Below, in pieces: positions 56,401 to 63,237 of a DNA stretch of 64,000 bases; the first letter of the stretch is position 1, and the number at the start of each line of letters is the position of its first letter. The notes under the pieces are model-generated. The model was not told the DNA's origin, did no database searches, and was given only the letters and a program-made list of their open reading frames with translations. Location of the stretch: positions 3,606,922-3,670,921 of the forward strand of contig NC_092678.1 in NCBI RefSeq assembly GCF_964355755.1. The letters run 5' to 3'. The translations under genes and the position numbers were made by a program. Source of the stretch: Antedon mediterranea. Lineage: Eukaryota > Echinodermata > Crinoidea > Comatulida > Antedonidae.

Positions 56401-56868
56401 GACGACGACAGGCGGTATATCTCTCCGATCCCTTCCCTGTCTTGTCTTGGTTCTGGGCCTAACCTTCCTAGCATGCAAACGCCGCTTTTAACACAGCCAT
56501 TTTAACCCAATTAAAATGTTATTTCATTAAAATTGAACTTCAAATATTATTTAGAGTTTTTAAAATTCCATGTTTAAGTGTAATTTGAAAATGTCGAGTA
56601 TGTGTATTATCATGTTTTGAATGTGCCACTACGCTTTTTTTCTTTTATTTTCAGAGGAGGAGACTATGATCTAGATCCATTTTCACAATCGCCAACCAGT
56701 CTGTTCAACCCACGAGGTATCGGAAGTTTACCAAATTCAGGACCTCTACCTGGTGCAAGATTTGACCCATTAAATCCATTTAGAGATCCATCTAACAGAC
56801 CCGGAAGAGGTGGTGGACTCCGCGATAACTACCATAATCGGTTGAACTTTGGGGGTGGGTTTTTCTGA
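20444..56868 (+). CDS. FBXO7: F-box only protein 7 (FBXO7)
   Basis: Nine exons join in frame to about 490 residues (human about 522): 20444-20550, 42938-43412, 44600-44747, 45117-45194, 45571-45660, 45901-45953, 49123-49278, 49371-49522, 56655-56868. Exons 1-2 form the ubiquitin-like domain (about residues 1-80). A charged linker follows; exons 2-6 encode the FP dimerisation domain shared with proteasome inhibitor PI31, including the [14 protein letters not shown] segment. Exon 7 is the F-box ([20 protein letters not shown] ... LWRRL). Exons 8-9 give a Pro/Arg/Gly-rich tail with GGDYD and FDPLNPF, matching the family's C-terminus. FBXO7 is an SCF E3 ubiquitin-ligase adaptor that also supports mitophagy and proteasome regulation in vertebrates. 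Intron 1 is about 22.4 kb and hides the first 35 residues far upstream. AATAAA is at 56913. Confidence 0.93.
20860..21618. mobile_element. MITE with 9-bp target duplication (Mutator-like size)
   Basis: TTTTTATGG occurs at 20851-20859 and again at 21619-21627, flanking a 759-bp segment whose ends are inverted copies containing GCCGCCGACAAGTTGAGCCG. The direct repeat is 9 bp, the usual length for Mutator-like elements. No transposase is encoded; it lies in FBXO7 intron 1. Confidence 0.82.
21640..22440. other. FBXO7 intron 1, unassigned stretch
   Basis: AT-rich intronic sequence with no coding potential or repeat that I could define. Confidence 0.4.
22445..23680 (-). mobile_element. Degenerate retroelement fragment split by a MITE
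   Basis: Read on the minus strand, the pieces on either side of the MITE at 22531-23436 give [20 protein letters not shown], then an ELTVP-like segment and [13 protein letters not shown]. This resembles the LTVPWE-type C-terminal domain common in reverse-transcriptase-bearing elements of marine invertebrates. Stops and frameshifts make it dead. Confidence 0.45.
22531..23436. mobile_element. PIF/Harbinger-like MITE with CTG target duplication
   Basis: The 906-bp segment is flanked by CTG at 22528-22530 and 23437-23439. The left end reads AGGCGGATTGCAATA and the right end, on the other strand, GGGCCGATTGCAATA; the subterminal sequence repeats GTCTTAG/CTTAGAC-type words in both orientations. 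A 3-bp duplication with G-rich inverted ends fits the PIF/Harbinger group. No transposase is encoded. Confidence 0.75.
24258..29571 (+). mobile_element. Nearly full-length LINE with ORF1, PHD finger, APE and RT
   Basis: ORF1 starts at about 24294: a Ser-rich head, a coiled coil (about residues 40-120) and an RRM-like part ([10 protein letters not shown] ... [14 protein letters not shown]), with a one-base frameshift near 24760. A second ORF begins at about 25557 with a C4HC3 PHD-like finger (CNCCSKDI ... WFCFQC), then an AP endonuclease ([28 protein letters not shown]; 25900-26620) and reverse transcriptase ([40 protein letters not shown], catalytic YADD near 28612). Several frameshifts and stops make it inactive. 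A 621-bp MITE interrupts RT. The 3' end has an ACTGAA tail at 29548-29571. It lies in FBXO7 intron 1, sense orientation; the exact 5' end is not defined. Confidence 0.85.
27485..28105. mobile_element. MITE inserted in the LINE reverse transcriptase
   Basis: GTCTTTAAA occurs at 27476-27484 and again at 28106-28114. Removing the 621 bp and one copy restores the reading frame from IIPVFK directly to [14 protein letters not shown]. The ends are imperfect inverted repeats (GCCCCATTCCCTACGTTTTTT against CCCTTCCCTGC...ACGTTTTTT). The duplication is 8-9 bp, although a TTAA core also sits inside it. No ORF of its own is seen. Confidence 0.85.
29572..30440 (-). pseudogene. Unrecognised degenerate ORF block
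   Basis: Three minus-strand open stretches (30435-30220, 30112-29822, 29831-29586) have ordinary amino-acid composition and probably belong to one decayed ORF. A segment near 29640 reads [19 protein letters not shown] recognise no domain. It immediately follows the LINE 3' end and probably represents an older mobile element; a cellular pseudogene is possible. Confidence 0.35.
30460..31175 (+). repeat. Degenerate tandem repeat, unit about 137-157 bp
   Basis: The word ACAGGATAAAGTTGCT recurs at about 30474, 30630, 30787 and 30932, with a decayed fifth start near 31069. Each unit also carries GGAATTGGCC-, GTGTGGCTTTTC- and GGGCTACTGTCT-like words. A single unit in inverted orientation lies at about 23755-23825. 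This looks like an old minisatellite or the terminal repeats of a large element. Confidence 0.75.
31290..32770 (-). mobile_element. Internally deleted LINE: endonuclease joined to RT C-terminus
   Basis: On the minus strand, 32520-32130 encodes AP endonuclease pieces ([33 protein letters not shown]), and 32103-31600 encodes the RT thumb/C-terminal region ([19 protein letters not shown]). The palm and catalytic motifs are absent between them. The 3' region runs to about 31290. It lies in FBXO7 intron 1, antisense. Confidence 0.75.
32780..33160. other. FBXO7 intron 1, AT-rich stretch
   Basis: No coding sequence or definable repeat beyond simple AAATA-type runs near 32815-32850. Confidence 0.4.
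33166..33960 (-). mobile_element. LINE fragments: ORF1-like and linker region
   Basis: The minus strand at 33540-33166 encodes a coiled coil plus an RRM-like segment ([23 protein letters not shown]), typical of LINE ORF1 proteins. At 33720-33541 a different frame encodes [20 protein letters not shown], typical of the segment between endonuclease and RT of other LINEs. The two look like unrelated remnants brought together. Confidence 0.6.
33961..34655. other. FBXO7 intron 1, unassigned stretch
   Basis: AT-rich. A CAATCAATCAAT run at about 34480-34492 may be a retroelement 3' tail. Nothing else is recognisable. Confidence 0.35.
34759..34830 (-). tRNA. tRNA-like gene, anticodon ATC (probably tRNA-derived)
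   Basis: The minus strand folds as a full cloverleaf: acceptor GCCCCAG/TTGGGGC, D stem GTCT/GGAC with TAATGGTTA loop, anticodon stem TCTGC/GCAGG with loop ATATCAA, and T stem CCGAG/CTCGG with loop TTCGAGT. The loop gives anticodon ATC, formally Asp (GAT codon), but eukaryotic tRNA-Asp normally uses GTC. The variant anticodon and the repeat setting suggest a tRNA-derived repeat rather than a working gene. A pyrimidine-rich TTTTTCTC downstream could act as a Pol III terminator. Confidence 0.55.
35128..35199 (-). tRNA. Second tRNA-like copy, damaged anticodon stem
   Basis: It is the same cloverleaf in the second tandem unit, with two changes: the anticodon stem 3' side is CCAGG, which breaks pair 31-39, and the T loop is TTCAAGT. 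It is probably a decaying duplicate. Confidence 0.5.
35500..35990 (+). mobile_element. LINE C-terminal fragment
   Basis: In shifting frames the plus strand reads [15 protein letters not shown] and then [18 protein letters not shown] followed by [10 protein letters not shown], the usual end of many non-LTR RT proteins. It is a short decayed 3' fragment in sense orientation to FBXO7. Confidence 0.55.
36620..36848 (-). mobile_element. tRNA-derived SINE, 5'-truncated
   Basis: It shares the GATCTCCCAGAG, AAAGTGCACA, GAGAAGACTCGTTCTACCAC and box-B words with the copies at 43640 and 44270. The box-A end is missing. It sits between the YLVDL and DHNVV segments of a LINE. Confidence 0.75.
37385..38215. 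mobile_element. Fold-back element, 831 bp, with 8-bp target duplication
   Basis: ATATTCAT occurs at 37377-37384 and 38216-38223. Between them the whole segment is one long imperfect palindrome: the left arm starts ATGGAACGCCGTTTACGCAA, and the right arm is its reverse complement. The arms contain runs of AATGAAATGTTTTG-type units and the centre keeps pairing (TACCCTCATCTCC with GGAGATGAGGGTA). Removing it restores the LINE protein [11 protein letters not shown]. An 8-bp duplication would suit hAT-like mobilisation; no transposase is present. Confidence 0.9.
38670..40730. other. FBXO7 intron 1, unassigned stretch
   Basis: AT-rich sequence without recognisable genes. A phrase like GCAATACTGGATATGG occurs near 39123 and 39602, hinting at an old dispersed repeat. 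Confidence 0.35.
40736..41040. repeat. 54-bp tandem repeat
   Basis: About five and a half copies of a 54-bp unit containing TACTGTGAGTGTGGGTACTG and ACACATACAGTATACAGATA. The last unit is modified, with ACTCACAGTAAT replacing part of the unit, which creates a local inverted repeat. Confidence 0.88.
41877..42714. mobile_element. piggyBac-like MITE with TTAA target duplication
   Basis: TTAA at 41873-41876 and 42715-42718 flanks an 838-bp segment with ends CCCTTTCACTGCG and its reverse complement CGCAGTGAAAGGG. TTAA duplication with CCCT-type ends is the hallmark of the piggyBac group. The right subterminal part has two copies of ACCGGGTATACGC. No transposase is encoded. Confidence 0.85.
43640..43965 (+). 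mobile_element. tRNA-derived SINE, full-length copy
   Basis: The 5' part looks like a tRNA-Ser/Leu promoter: box A GGCAGAGCGGTTAAGACAGT and box B GGTTCGAGGCTCACTC. A conserved body (GAACGAGTTTTCTCAG, GGTCCAGTGTACAC, GTGCACTTT) and an AATT tail at 43948-43963 follow. It lies in FBXO7 intron 2. Confidence 0.82.
44255..44516 (-). mobile_element. tRNA-derived SINE, minus copy
   Basis: On the minus strand, box A TGGCCGAGCGGTTAAGACAG (44501-44482) and box B GGTTCGAGGC lead into the same body as the 43640 copy, ending in AT-rich tail sequence near 44260. It lies in FBXO7 intron 2, tail to tail with the 43640 copy. Confidence 0.82.
45375..45535 (-). mobile_element. Retroelement 3' end in FBXO7 intron 4
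   Basis: ATAAGACATAAGATATACTT reads on the minus strand as a short repetitive tail after AATAAAG-like sequence, the typical 3' end of a 5'-truncated non-LTR element. No coding part is visible. Confidence 0.45.
46022..46210 (-). repeat. Short inverted counterpart of the 16-bp minisatellite
   Basis: Units such as GGACAACTACCCCCTA are reverse complements of the large array at 47034-48890. They are more diverged and number about eleven. It lies in FBXO7 intron 6. Confidence 0.85.
47034..48890 (+). repeat. 16-bp minisatellite array, about 1.85 kb
   Basis: More than one hundred units of GGGTAGTTGTCCTAGC and variants (TACTAGCGGG, CCTAGAGGG). A homogeneous block of GGGCAGTTGTCCTAGC units occupies about 47709-47905, and the edges are more diverged, as expected from unequal exchange. 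It lies in FBXO7 intron 6. Short pieces of the same unit recur at 55155-55205 in intron 8. Confidence 0.95.
49523..50075. other. Start of FBXO7 intron 8
   Basis: No coding sequence or repeat is recognised in this part of the intron. Confidence 0.35.
50076..51830 (+). mobile_element. Decayed LINE in FBXO7 intron 8
   Basis: The plus strand carries an endonuclease end ([15 protein letters not shown], 50110-50170), then RT remnants: [18 protein letters not shown] near 51090 and the catalytic box FYADDLQYV near 51255, with a C-terminal part to about 51830. Numerous stops and frameshifts make it inactive. Confidence 0.75.
51870..52620 (-). mobile_element. BEL/Pao-type integrase fragment
   Basis: The minus strand reads [15 protein letters not shown] (52410-52300), then an MTT-type strand and, after frameshifts, NAWRRF and [10 protein letters not shown], which match the catalytic core order of BEL/Pao LTR-retrotransposon integrases (first Asp in DFFGP, second in SDHG). 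The plus-strand ORF at 52139-52570 is its shadow. Confidence 0.6.
52894..53481. mobile_element. MITE, 588 bp
   Basis: TTGTTTTAATGC lies at 52882-52893 and again at 53482-53493. The ends are inverted copies of CGTGGTTAGGATTCCGGCAC continuing into CAACTGCCCA. The centre is AT-rich with a few TAGGC words. The superfamily is uncertain; a duplication of about 9-12 bp would be near Mutator-like length. Confidence 0.75.
53704..53890 (-). mobile_element. BEL/Pao RNase H fragment
   Basis: The minus strand encodes [18 protein letters not shown] and IKKRSIPRL, matching the start of RNase H in BEL/Pao elements. It abuts a plus-strand Ty3/gypsy fragment, so the junction is a rearrangement. Confidence 0.65.
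53896..55120 (+). mobile_element. Ty3/gypsy RT, RNase H and integrase N-terminus, decayed
   Basis: RT start: [20 protein letters not shown] and LRLCLDSRD (53912-54010). RT thumb: [13 protein letters not shown] (54382). RNase [31 protein letters not shown] and [11 protein letters not shown] (54610-54830). Integrase start: [19 protein letters not shown] (55010). The RT catalytic part is deleted and several stops are present. It lies in FBXO7 intron 8. Confidence 0.78.
55210..55990 (-). mobile_element. Ty3/gypsy gag-protease fragment
   Basis: The minus strand encodes a retropepsin-like [11 protein letters not shown] site near 55300 and, upstream, the second half of a CCHC zinc knuckle ([15 protein letters not shown], near 55480). 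The gag part further upstream (55990-55520) is frameshifted. Orientation is opposite to the adjacent RT fragment. Confidence 0.6.
55991..56654. other. End of FBXO7 intron 8
   Basis: No gene or repeat is recognised. The acceptor TTTATTTTCAG ends at 56654. Confidence 0.4.
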
Positions 56869-58118
56869 TCGCTACTCGTGATTGTTCGACTATTCTAACA
56901 TAGTAAAAGTAAAATAAACAAATGTATTGTAAATATTGTGTTCAAGTATGTTTGACCTTTGAACTTTGACCTTTAACTGACCTTTGAACTGTGACCTTTA
57001 ACTGACCTTTGACCTCTTGGTTTAGATGCTGTATTGTTGTACAGGTTACTTGTAATTAAAACGCGAACAACCAGATAATTGTCGTCATGTGTTTCAGTCC
57101 CAATCATATTTGGTAGAAAATAACACCAATAAGATAATTGATCATACAATACATACTTTATTATACTATGATTATTCTACGTCTACTACATTCTTGACAA
57201 ATTTGGGTATTGTTCTTTTTTTGCATAGTAAAAAAAAATTACACATTCAAAAATAACTTACAAACTATGAACTGAAACTATATTAAATAACTATTATTTT
57301 GAGTCTCGTCGGGGCATTTTATCACACAATTTAGGGACTCTATCCGCATTGAGAGATACTCAACAATCATTCTTTAAATCTATTATATAATTAACTACAC
57401 ACACATAAGGTGAATATGAATCTTAATGGAAACATAATGCAGCTAGTAATCAGCGCAGTTGTGTCTAGATCTAACCGGGTTCCCATTCCTGGGTGAAGAG
57501 AGGCGACAGTTGGATTCGAACCAGTAGTAGTAGTAGTCAACACACTGCGCCACACGCCCTAGTGTACCCAACATAACAATAAAATAATGCTTTAACCAAA
57601 AGAATCATTAAACCGATAATCAAAATAATTTGTTCTCCCTTTTTGTGATTTTCAATTTAAACTGTTTTAAAACTCTACATATGCCACAATCTTTTACACA
57701 CAGTGTATTTAAAAAACACAACTAAAATCCAACTACAAAACCTTCTATTGCTTATTATTATTTTTGCTGGTCATTATAACGCTATATAATAAGTGATTTA
57801 AATACAAATATTACATAAAAGAGGCCTCATTACTAGTGATAACTGCAGATATTCATTTATAGTACGATACTGCGCCAAACGGCAACGTATTAAGTATTCT
57901 GAATGTTTGGGAGCTGATGACAAGCTAAAGGGAATAATCTGCGTGAAGAGAAAGAATTGTTTCTCTTGCCAAGGAACATGCTAACCACAAAGTATTTATC
58001 ATTGTTGCTCTATAAGAGGCACATTCTTAAGCATGGCGCATATGATTGAATTAAAGGTCAAAATTTTTTTTTTTAAACTTAAGGCTCTCTCTCAGAACTA
58101 CATTCAATAAGCAGATAA
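56869..58118. other. Convergent 3' region between FBXO7 and synapsin
   Basis: It holds the FBXO7 3' UTR (AATAAA at 56913) and a likely synapsin 3' UTR (minus-strand AATAAA at 57162-57157). A run of TGACCTTTGAAC-like words occupies about 56953-57026, and a tRNA-like SINE piece lies at 57485-57565. Confidence 0.5.
57485..57565 (-). mobile_element. tRNA-like SINE fragment
   Basis: The minus strand has a box-A-like GTGTGGCGCAGTGTGTTGAC and a box-B GGTTCGAATCC, separated by an ACT repeat in place of a normal anticodon arm. It is therefore a decayed tRNA-derived sequence rather than a gene. Confidence 0.5.
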
Positions 58119-59642
58119 TTATATATCACCAAAAATGGTAGCAAATGTTTTTTTCAAGTTTGTAAGTGTGTCCTCTTCATCGTGAAGGTCCAGAGTAGGC
58201 AGGGGTGGTGGGTTCGTCTGCGTTTTTGTTGGTGTACCGGAAAGTGCTGGTTTCTGATTGGATGTTGGTGTTCCTACTTTTGATGTGTTGGGGCTGTTGC
58301 TTTGTGAAGTACGTTGCAGATTTGGTAGGCTTGATGCGCTGGTTAGCATTGTGGCAGATCCAGTTCTGCTGATAACAAACAAAATTAAGATAAGATAAGA
58401 TAAATCTTTATTGTCATGAACGCAACAAGGCGAACATGAAATTGGTTTTCCTTGATGCTTAAAAACACATACAATATATAAAACATTAAAAATATCAATA
58501 CAATACATTAAAACTATATACAGTAGTAAACAAACTATCTTTGGAATGTTGTGTTGGAAAATGATTTCCTATATCGAGTGGTATTGCACATTAAAGGATG
58601 AATTCTACCTGATTTATTAACAACATATTTATTATTCAATGGGTGTCAGTTATCTTCCATTATTTTCTTAACTTGGCTAACATCGAGCCTGTAAACTGCG
58701 TCAATAACATTGACATTCCTTCTATGCTATTTTACTAGCAGTTTTCATAGTACGGTCAAGTTTCTTTTTATCATTAGCACTCAGACTATTGTATTAGTAA
58801 CGTCAACTCTTCCAATACTGGACTGTCTGAAAACCTGTCTTTTCTTGAGGCTCAAAAGGTCCCAAATAAAAACAAATTCTAAATACCAGACTTTCTAGAA
58901 AACCAGATAGCCCAAAGGTGTCTGGTATTGGGAGAGTTGACTGAATAAAAATTAACATTTTAAAATCATTAAATCTAAATTCTTTTAAATCCATTTAAAT
59001 TCAAATATGTCCTTATACTGTATACATCATATGGAAATTAACCAGTTACTTAAAATGTCAATGGTCACATGACTTACTGCATAACACAAGCATTCATCTT
59101 TTGCAATACCAACTCTGCGATATGTTTTCGGTCTTCTTCTTGATTCTCACCGATCAGCTGCATCGACGAATCATTGACCTTAAAAAAAGCCGCAATAAAG
59201 AAAGGAAATACAATGGTTATAATTAAATCAGTACATAATTATTCAAATTATCCAACAAAAAATGATCATCCGGCATTATACTGTATGTGTTACTAAGCAG
59301 GATTATTCATTCAAAATAAACAGGAATGAGGGACTGACCTGGGAATTCAAAATAAGGGCTGACCTGAGAATTTAACTTAATTTGCAATTAAAAAAAAGTT
59401 TTGGGCGTCTGCTCAACAAAATTATTTTTCAGTTACGCTTGAATTACAGAGAAATTGCTAATAACTATTTTTTTGTTACTAATTAATATCATTAGGATTC
59501 TAGGAATGTGTTTTACAAAAAAAATGTGAGTGATACTACCTCTATGATATAATTCTTGCTATCTTTGCCATGTATAGCTTCCACAGATACGATATCTAGG
59601 CCACCGAAAAGCTCACTGCATTCATCTACCCACAGCTTGAAT
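58119..59642 (-). CDS. SYN: Synapsin, last three exons (partial)
   Basis: Exons 59642-59540, 59178-59078 and 58368-58119 (or 58365) join in frame. The first two encode the end of the conserved ATP-grasp-like C domain: [14 protein letters not shown]-type (here SELFGG), [20 protein letters not shown] and [20 protein letters not shown]. The last exon gives a Ser/Thr/Pro-rich region and ends [17 protein letters not shown], the conserved C-terminal E-domain motif (vertebrate RSLRKSFASLFSD). Synapsins coat synaptic vesicles and regulate the reserve pool. The N-terminal exons lie beyond position 64000. The last exon has a tandem CAGCAG acceptor, so one residue may be optional. It is tail-to-tail with FBXO7. 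Confidence 0.92.
58380..58520 (-). mobile_element. LINE or SINE 3' end beside a synapsin splice site
   Basis: On the minus strand the element ends GACAATAAAGATTTATCTTA with a TTATC-repeat tail, reaching within about 20 bp of the acceptor of the last synapsin exon. The tail therefore forms the pyrimidine-rich part of that acceptor. Confidence 0.65.
58521..59077. other. Synapsin penultimate-to-last intron
   Basis: AT-rich. A short inverted pair, CAACTCTTCCAATACTGGAC near 58803 and its diverged complement near 58920 (CTGGTATTGGGAGAGTTGAC), forms a hairpin of about 140 bp, possibly a small MITE. Confidence 0.4.
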
Positions 59643-60480
59643 CTGACGGTAAAAAAGAATACAATTTTATGTCTTTAAATAGACATGTTTTAAATTGATA
59701 ATGCAGATGACTGGATGCATAAAGTACAACAATTTCTATACATTAAAATAATGTTAGCTTGGTTTAACAATTGGACATAATGCAAGGTAGTACTTTGCAA
59801 TAAAAGTAAATGGATGAAAACGACTGCCATCTATCATCCTGTAAGTACGAGTACATTTAAATTCATGACAATAATATACAGACATACAGCATTGAAACAC
59901 CGGTTCTTGACCAAAGTTAATTAGCAATGTTGGGCCCGGTTGAATGACTGTCTGAAATCACAGCTGGTGCTGTATATACCGGAGAGTGATGGTGTAATGA
60001 TAATATCGGACTAGTTTACTACTTTACTCTCATTGACTTATCCTTTGGACAGGAAGTAAATCTGTTGGTCCCGCGTACATAGTGCACATTAAAGAACTAT
60101 TTGCAAATAGTAGGGGATCATATCTCAATGTGCTGATCTGTTTAGTTGCTGCATTACTGGCTGCCGTGGGTCCAGTTAAGCTTGAGGACAAACATAAATA
60201 CCTTTACCTTTAAAGAAAAGGATTAACAATAAACATCAATGAAAGTATAAATCTTCTCTTCTGTTAAAAGATGTGATGTTCTTTACCGGTTACAACATCT
60301 TCTAACTTCTTGTCACTCTCATTTGTAGCCACAAATGTTTTGTCACATTCATACCGGGCACTACAGGTATTAAAAGGCGAACATCAAGAGAAATTTGTAC
60401 ACATCTATTCTTCTTCTTCTAATAAGTTGATGCCTTCAAAAAGTTGAAGATTTTGAAACTACAGTAGTAGGCCTAGCATG
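59643..60480. other. Synapsin intron with a possible dispersed repeat
   Basis: No exon is recognised. The stretch 59920-60215 has the density and GTGCACATTAAAGAACT wording of the SINE family but no clear box A or B. An open frame at 60363-60285 has splice-like ends but matches no part of synapsin. Confidence 0.35.
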
Positions 60481-60489
60481 ACAGTTGCT

Positions 60490-60725
60490 GTGAGTGTAGT
60501 ACACTGTAGTAACCCCTACTCGTCTCAAAAGATGTACTAGGTTCTTTAAAGTGCACACAAGCATTTTGTGTACACTGGACCTACAGTTTATCCAAGAAGA
60601 ACCATGGAGCAAGTGAACTTCTAACTCTTGCCGATATTCAATTTTTATTCATTCAACATTTATTTAGATATTATGGTTACGGTTATGGTTTTACGGTCTT
60701 AACCACTCAGCCACTCACTCGTGTG
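60490..60725 (-). mobile_element. tRNA-derived SINE with internal insertion
   Basis: It contains AGTGCACACAAGC, GTACACTGGACCTACAGTTT and, on the minus strand, a box A like TGGCTGAGTGGTTAAGACCG. A short AT-rich insertion separates box A from the box-B region. It is a fifth member of the family at 43640. Confidence 0.72.
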
Positions 60726-60839
60726 TAACACCATATATAAAAGATATGTAAAGGAATTGGAAATGGACTGTTTGGTCCTTAACTAGTTTAACATATTTTT
60801 AAAAATTACGTCAGATTAGGGCAATGCGAGAAGGTATCT

Positions 60840-61200
60840 TGCATTGAGAGAACATGTATGATCACAAGTGGAGACGTCAACCAGTGGAGTATAGAATGAC
60901 ATCTTCTCCTGCTTGCGTCAACATGCCTTTAAGACAAACAGCTTTAGTATACAGTAGATGAAAACAACTAAACAGCTTTAGTACAGAAGACGAAATCTCG
61001 CAGACGTTACTACGGAGCTTCTATGTTGACGATTGTTTGAAGTCCGGTGGATCAACATCTGATGGTATAAACATGGTGTGTGCCAAGGGTGAGTTTAATC
61101 TAGCTAAATTTACCAGTAACAGACGAGACGTCATCAACTCGGTTGCAGTTAGGTCAAAGGAAGTGCAACTAGTCCATAAGAAAGTCAGAAAAACAGTCTG
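60840..61200 (+). mobile_element. BEL/Pao RT fragment
   Basis: The plus strand reads TLLRSFYVDDCLKSGGS, with YVDD as the RT catalytic box, then GEFNLAKFTSNRRDVINSV, the standard BEL/Pao spacing. It is a short orphan piece in a synapsin intron. Confidence 0.7.
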
Positions 61201-63230
61201 GTAGGTGGGAAAGCTTCAAGGTCGCAAGCATGACAGGGAAGCTGGTTCATCCCGAATCTGGATGTTAAACGGATCATTATGAACATTTCAATAAAGATGC
61301 GTTCCTGCTTTAGAAATGAGTGCTTGGAATCCGGGTGCCCTGTCAGCGCGAGTTGGGGCCCATCAAGAGGATTGAGCTCAACGCACATTTGGAAAAGAGC
61401 GTCACATAGTGTGTTATGCTGTTTATTGTTAAGAAAACATGCGACTGTAAACTATGTTACTGCTTTTCTCACGATCGGTATGGATTGACGATTTTGTTTC
61501 TTGATATCTGCAGTTTCCGGTGGGTTGCCTGTAGATCGTTTGATAGAGGCCTTTAGGAATTTGGCATAGTGTGGCGCATTGGTGGCAAGCTGAGATGGTG
61601 ACTTCGATCGTTCATGGATTAATGAATAGACGGATATGCATCAGTTTGAGATCAAAGCTTTTTATGTCCCTTGACAACAGGGCGCATGTGCCATTAAACT
61701 GTCCGATGTACGTCAACGACAACATGCATCATAGCTATCTGCTTAACTTCAAGAAAATGGCAGAAGCAAATGATAGTACATGGACGAAATAATATACAGT
61801 CGATTGCATGATTTCAAATTCAAACGAACAACAAATATGTGATAAACAGGCCCGGTGATGACATAACCACTAGCCAATCACCAGGCACTACAATACAAAT
61901 ATAATCACATTGATAATTAAGGAGATTCATGAAAAAAACCACTGCTTAGCCATATATCAAAAACACATTTATTGTACTGCACACAACTACACACGGTAAC
62001 GACACATACATGGTCACATGCATAATTTAATATTCTATAGATTAGCGCAATTTGTAATTTCAGCAGGTTACATGAACAATATGATAATTCAAATATAAAA
62101 ATTGCATCTTTTATTAATATTACCAACTACTTAAAATTACAGTTGTAAGAAAGTTAACTTTTCATAGATTGTGAAGAAATTAAAACTAATTGTTCAGCAA
62201 TATCTCCTTGTTGTCAATTAATCCTTGACGCAGACATCTCAATAAAATAATCAGATTGCATTATACAATTTCTACATAGATAGGTAGTGCCATGGTTAGA
62301 GACATGGCATTCACAGAGCTTGTTTGTTTGATTAACAGCAGTTCTTTAGTAGGCGATCGCATTGCAAAATTGTTTGATGTCACTGTCGATACATATCCAT
62401 CTATCATTAATCCACTTATCCATGTTGAGGGTATAACAATATCGATGTGCGATTTGTTTGAGCTGACAAGTTGGGTGGTATAATCAGATGTGTAAGGCAG
62501 TATGCTGGCCATGCGAGGACTTGGATTAGGCGGGTAAATCTGGGCATTCAGATTGTAGTGAAGCCAGGCGGAGCTGCTTGTGAAAGGCAACTTGGATTGT
62601 CCTGTGATGAAATGGTTAGATGCGATTCTTTGTACAATCGACTCCTAAGAGCGCTGGACAAAGGAACATACCTGGCAATTGGCATCAGTGCATTCAGGAG
62701 CGTTGCGGCTTGTGACATCTGAGGGAACATTCGCAGAACCAGCCAAGTGTCTAACAGATACCTAGTATCGGCTAACAGAGGACAGGAAGGTAAATAATCT
62801 GGGGCTCACAGAAAATTCACCTTAACAAAGCGTTTCAAAAGTCTGAAACCACAGGTTTACTGTCAGTCAAGACACAGGCTCGTTTAGTTGATTGAACGGC
62901 ATATGGACCAAAATTCTTCAATATAAAAGCGATTGTGAGGGCTTTGATTTCACACGAAAGTCATGAAAGACCAATTTACACAGACGCGCGGTAACGGTAA
63001 GCGGAAAACCGCGTATCTTGTCCCTTGTAGAACCTGTATCTATCCTGAGTGGAAACCGCCTGTCCACTCTGTGTTGTGTGGTAATAAGGAATAACATAGA
63101 TTCTATATTTTTATTACTGACTGCTCGTCTGTGTAAATTGGCGTTTACCTTTAAGGGGAAGAACATGTAGCGAGTGTCGAAATACGATGGGGATTGACCA
63201 CCCATGGATAGTTGTAGTTTATGGACGGAT
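61201..63230. other. Synapsin intron, unassigned stretch
   Basis: Several open frames of 60-109 residues occur on both strands (for example 62590-62261 minus) without recognisable domains. Composition is less AT-rich than normal intron, so decayed mobile-element DNA is likely, but I cannot name it. Confidence 0.35.
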
Positions 63231-63237
63231 GAATTTT

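Noticed and set aside
60285-60363. Additional synapsin exon
   Set aside because: It is open with splice-like ends but does not match synapsin and has the wrong phase for the next exon.
61185-62730. Several 60-109-residue ORFs
   Set aside because: No domains, overlapping on both strands, in decayed intronic DNA; not supportable as genes.
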